8,438 bases of DNA from Patescibacteria group bacterium (GTDB lineage: Bacteria > Patescibacteriota > Minisyncoccia > Phycocordibacterales > UBA9973). The stretch is from the NCBI GenBank assembly GCA_030916575.1, contig JAUPWJ010000082.1, positions 1 to 8,438 on the forward strand, in the 5' to 3' direction. Below the pieces are notes generated by a model, which saw nothing but the letters and a program-made list of their open reading frames with translations, was not told the origin of the DNA and did not search any database. The position numbers were made by a program, and so were the translations under genes. Positions 5,424 through 8,438 of the stretch are shown piece by piece (position 1 is the first letter of the stretch; every line of letters begins with the position of its first letter).

Positions 5424-7361
5424 CTAATATTTCATGCCATTTTTTAGAGCTTTTAGCAAGATATCAAGCTTCATTGTGGCCACACCCACCACCTTGTCCG
5501 CTCCCCCATAATATATATAAATCAAGCCTTTGCGGACGATTACACCGCAAGGGAAAACGACATTATTAACAAAGCCATTTTTCTCATAATCCATCTCGGG
5601 CTCAAATATCGGCTCTGTTGTTCGAGCTAAGACTATTGCTGGATCTTTCAAATCAAGCAATACTGCTCCGACTCTATAAGTATTGTGACTACGAGAGACT
5701 CCATGATATAAAAGCAGCCAACCGTATTTTGTCTTCATGGGTGGTGAAGCAATACCCACTTTCGCAGAATCCCATGTATTTATGCGCGGTCCAATAATAC
5801 GAATACACTTTTTTACTACTTCTTTTTCAAAGTCTAATGAGTGAATATAGTCTCCACAAATTTCTCCGCCTACACGATGAACTATAAGGTAACCATCTTT
5901 TAATTTTTCAGGAAATATACAAGTATCTTTATCATCCATATCTCTCGGAGTAATAAGTGCTGGTTTAGACCAATTCCATTTATGTGCTAAGAAATCTTTT
6001 TCACTTATTGAAGTAATAGCGACACGTGGTGGCCCCACAGAGTCATAAGCCGTATAACACATATATATATTACTTCCGATTTTTGTTATTCTTGGGTCTT
6101 CACAACCAGAGAAACCATTTTCAATTTTCTTTTTTTCAAAATCCTCACGTGGTACATATATAGGGTCTGCGAATCTCTCTAAGACATCCACACCATTTTT
6201 ACTATTAGCATATCCGACATATGAAGTATTGTCCGATGAAAAAGCACGATACAATATATGCACCTTGCCTCCTAGGTCTATTGCAGCTGGGTTAAAGACA
6301 GCTTGTGCTTCCCAAGAATGCTCAGGAATTGGTTTTAAAATAGGATTTTGCTTTGCTCTTTTGAAAAAATAATCAGGAGCATATTTTGGATGCATACTTG
6401 AAAGTAAATCTTTTAAATCTACTGAGGCTGAGGAAGCAGTAGTGTCTGCTGCGCCGTAATAAATAATAAGTTTGTCTTTTTTTATCAATGCTCCACTTGG
6501 AAAAATAACATTTGAAATATACCCAGAAAGCTCATATTGCTCTTCTGGGACAAGTATTGGCCCACGAGTACGCCCTATAATCTTCTGCGGATTTTTCAAG
6601 TCTAGTAATAATGCTTCAATACCAAAAACTCTATCCAAATGGCTATTCTCATCAGTCCTAAAATAATTTTGAATATGTGAATACACAAGAAGCCAGCCGT
6701 ATTTGGTCTTTATAGGTGGTGCACCGACTTCTGTATGGTCAAATGAATTTCGTTTTGGATTAATAACATAATTATCCATATTCTCTTCCCATTTTTTCCA
6801 AAAAGTGTGTGACCAAAGTTCTTCTATCTTATCTAGATATGCCACAGCCATTTTCGGATGTGGAGTGTCTGTGTGTGCAGAAAATACAACTACAATTTTC
6901 CCATTTACCCGCTCGGGAAAAAGGGTCATAGCTTTAGCATTAAAAGGAGTTACGAAATGCCGACTATCAACTTTTTCTAAATCTTTAGACACTGCCACAG
7001 CCACCTTTATACCTTCCGGCCCAAATGGATATATGGAAAGTGCTGTATAAAAAATATAATATTTACCTTCAAAATATGTGACTCGAGGATCTTCACAGCC
7101 GTACAAATCCCATTCTTCTTTTGGTAGTAAGAATTGTTTTCTGTCAGTAAAATGAATTCCGTCTTTACTTTTACCCATACCAATAATAGAAATTTGTTTC
7201 TGGTCCTGCATATGGTCCACCGCAGAAAGGGCACGGTAAAAACCATAAATAGTATTACCTTTTTTTATAGGGCATAAATTAAAAGTAGCAAAACTCTCCC
7301 AATAGTGGTCACGATTTGGAGTAAGTATTGGGTTTTGTTCACACTTTTTTGTTACGTACAT
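5424..7361 (-). CDS. GH130-family protein with two fused beta-propeller domains (mannoside phosphorylase/glycosidase-like)
   Basis: GH130 enzymes cleave beta-mannosides, most by phosphorolysis giving mannose 1-phosphate. The usual protein has about 300-350 residues and one five-bladed propeller; this one has 645 and two. Domain A (about 7-320) shows QNPIL, YGCEDPR (87-93), FPE (148-150), GAPPIKTKYGWLLVY (213-227) and LIIYYGAAD. Domain B (about 335-638) repeats these as QNPIL (338-342), SGCEDPR (418-424), IFPEK, ASPPMKTKYGWLLLYHGV (538-555) and IYIYYGGAD. The Asp of each CEDPR (Asp91, Asp422) matches the general acid. Domain B has the conserved FNP (356-358) and YHG; domain A has FNL (27-29) and YSH (227-229) instead, so B is likelier to be the active unit. 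I cannot separate phosphorylase from hydrolase by eye. No signal peptide is present. ATG at 7361 lies 11 bases after the stop of another GH130 gene; no Shine-Dalgarno site is visible. Confidence 0.88.
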   Translation of the reverse strand: MYVTKKCEQNPILTPNRDHYWESFATFNLCPIKKGNTIYGFYRALSAVDHMQDQKQISIIGMGKSKDGIHFTDRKQFLLPKEEWDLYGCEDPRVTYFEGKYYIFYTALSIYPFGPEGIKVAVAVSKDLEKVDSRHFVTPFNAKAMTLFPERVNGKIVVVFSAHTDTPHPKMAVAYLDKIEELWSHTFWKKWEENMDNYVINPKRNSFDHTEVGAPPIKTKYGWLLVYSHIQNYFRTDENSHLDRVFGIEALLLDLKNPQKIIGRTRGPILVPEEQYELSGYISNVIFPSGALIKKDKLIIYYGAADTTASSASVDLKDLLSSMHPKYAPDYFFKRAKQNPILKPIPEHSWEAQAVFNPAAIDLGGKVHILYRAFSSDNTSYVGYANSKNGVDVLERFADPIYVPREDFEKKKIENGFSGCEDPRITKIGSNIYMCYTAYDSVGPPRVAITSISEKDFLAHKWNWSKPALITPRDMDDKDTCIFPEKLKDGYLIVHRVGGEICGDYIHSLDFEKEVVKKCIRIIGPRINTWDSAKVGIASPPMKTKYGWLLLYHGVSRSHNTYRVGAVLLDLKDPAIVLARTTEPIFEPEMDYEKNGFVNNVVFPCGVIVRKGLIYIYYGGADKVVGVATMKLDILLKALKNGMKY

Positions 7362-7372
7362 ATTATTTATTA

Positions 7373-8438
7373 TTATTTATTCATGGGTTTTCCCTTTTTT
7401 AATTTTATTATTTTATTTTTCTTTAAATCATCTATAAGTTCTTTGACTGGTATTGTCGCCACGGCTACATATTTATCTGCACCACCATAATATACAAATA
7501 AATTTTTATCTTTTATCACAGCTCCACAAGAATACACCACTCCCCATTTATGTCCATGATTTTCATAATGCTCTTCCGGCTCAAGTATTGGATTTTTAGA
7601 TCTATATAAAACCTTACTTGGGTCTTTTAAATCAAGCAAAAGTGCCCCCATCCTATATCTATCTGAATTTTTATGATCCATAGCATGATAAAGGACTAGC
7701 CAGCCATCTTTAGTTTTTATCGGTGCTGGACCCACCCCTCTAAACCAAGAATCCCATGTCCTGTTCTTATCTACTGGTCTTGTATTGTCGCTTTTTATAA
7801 AACCTTTACCATCTAAAGTACTTATATCATCAAAATAATCCACTAAGATTTTTGGGTAAAAACTATGCAGTATGGCAAACTTCCCTTTTATCTTTTCAGG
7901 GAATAAAACCCAATTTTTATGAATTTGTCCTGGAGGTGATAAGAAAATAGGCTTCTCCCAACGCCACTTTTTATTTTTAAAATCTTCTTTTTTTATTGAA
8001 GTTAAAGCAAGACGAACAGAACCCCAGCCATCAAATGCAGTGTATATCATATAGACTCTATCACCGATGACTACAAGCCGAGGGTCTTCACAGCCTCCAC
8101 TCCATCCTCCGCCAGATTCATAAAATACAGGCAGACAAAAATCCACATTATTCATAAATCTTTTATACACAAAATGGGTCAATCGCTCATCAATATTAAA
8201 ACCATCTTTACTATTTGCATATCCCAATGCTGACTGGTCGTCTTCGCCAATTGCTCTATAAATGATATGGACTTTGCCATCTATCTCAACTGCTGAAGGA
8301 TTAAAGGTGGCGACTGACTCCCAAGAATACAAAGACGGTGTGATAATAGGATTGGCTTCATGCTTTTCTAATTTTATGTCTTTTTTTAACTGAACTACTT
8401 TTTTCTTACTAATCTTTTTAGATTTTAACCTTATTTTC
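7373..8438 (-). CDS. GH130-family protein, 3' part (5' partial)
   Basis: The frame is open to the right edge, giving 354 codons, the first complete one at 8437-8435. There is no ATG or GTG start in this frame before the domain begins, and a TTG at 8332 would cut off the conserved start EANPIITP (visible residues 27-34), so the true start lies outside the window. One full GH130 propeller follows: SWESVATFNPSAV (38-50), HIIYRA, GGCEDPRL (114-121, Asp118 as the probable general acid), LFPEKIKG, GPAPIKTKDGWLVLYHA and FVYYGGAD before a Lys-rich end. FNP and LYH are both intact, so this domain looks catalytically competent. Residues 1-25 hold 11 lysines and resemble either an interdomain linker or a basic N-terminal extension; an earlier domain, as in the neighbour, is possible. 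The gene ends with two in-frame TAA codons and is read in a different frame from the downstream GH130 gene. Confidence 0.87.
   Translation of the reverse strand, partial: KIRLKSKKISKKKVVQLKKDIKLEKHEANPIITPSLYSWESVATFNPSAVEIDGKVHIIYRAIGEDDQSALGYANSKDGFNIDERLTHFVYKRFMNNVDFCLPVFYESGGGWSGGCEDPRLVVIGDRVYMIYTAFDGWGSVRLALTSIKKEDFKNKKWRWEKPIFLSPPGQIHKNWVLFPEKIKGKFAILHSFYPKILVDYFDDISTLDGKGFIKSDNTRPVDKNRTWDSWFRGVGPAPIKTKDGWLVLYHAMDHKNSDRYRMGALLLDLKDPSKVLYRSKNPILEPEEHYENHGHKWGVVYSCGAVIKDKNLFVYYGGADKYVAVATIPVKELIDDLKKNKIIKLKKGKPMNK

Noticed and set aside
7359..7376. The two GH130 genes as one gene split by a frameshift
   Set aside because: The upstream gene ends in two in-frame TAA codons with a low-complexity AT spacer, the reading frames differ, and the downstream gene begins with its own ATG and a complete domain.
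8330..8332. TTG at 8332 as start codon of the right-hand GH130 gene
   Set aside because: The frame stays open to the edge and the codons upstream encode the conserved EANPIITP start of the domain, so the true start lies further upstream.
1..8438. Reassigned UGA codon, as in some candidate-phylum bacteria
   Set aside because: All visible stops are TAA or TAG, but the genes read through fully with the standard code at expected lengths and tryptophan is normal TGG, so nothing requires recoding.

Overview
The window is AT-rich, densely packed bacterial chromosome with seven protein-coding genes (two cut by the window edges), no RNA gene, no mobile element and no gap longer than 45 bases. The two long cysteine-rich zinc-ribbon proteins, the compact Fmt, the weak or absent Shine-Dalgarno sites and the short spacers resemble genomes of the Candidate Phyla Radiation (Patescibacteria, probably a parcubacterial lineage). 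This placement is an inference from gene style, not from a phylogenetic marker. All eight visible stop codons are TAA or TAG; there is no evidence for recoding.

Plus strand, 1-1582: the 3' end of hisS (histidyl-tRNA synthetase), then def (peptide deformylase) and fmt (methionyl-tRNA formyltransferase). The genes are separated by exactly four bases at each junction and look like one translation operon. Fmt puts the formyl group on initiator Met-tRNA and Def takes it off the finished protein. fmt ends early and its stop codon overlaps the stop codon of the convergent minus-strand gene.

Minus strand, read from 8438 down to 1579: first the 3' part of a GH130-family glycoside phosphorylase/hydrolase gene, then a second GH130 gene in which two complete beta-propeller domains are fused head to tail. 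Together that is at least three GH130 domains in 3 kb, none with a visible secretion signal, so probably cytoplasmic (phosphoro)lysis of mannose-type oligosaccharides. An extended -10 promoter in the 28-base gap then leads into a short hibernation-promoting factor (hpf), probably as a leaderless mRNA. Four bases after hpf begins the first of two paralogous 558-568 residue proteins of unknown function, followed 45 bases later by the second.

The most interesting content is this paralogous pair. Each protein is built almost symmetrically: a double zinc-ribbon at the N-terminus, two copies of a Cys/Asn/Asp-rich repetitive region each closed by an EEY-type motif, a conserved YNET segment, and a second double zinc-ribbon at the C-terminus with the same cysteine spacing as the first. 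One paralogue keeps all four ribbons; the other has lost most metal ligands in the two inner ribbons but kept the two outer ones. Their coupling to hpf hints at a role related to ribosome dormancy or stress, but the sequence does not prove it.
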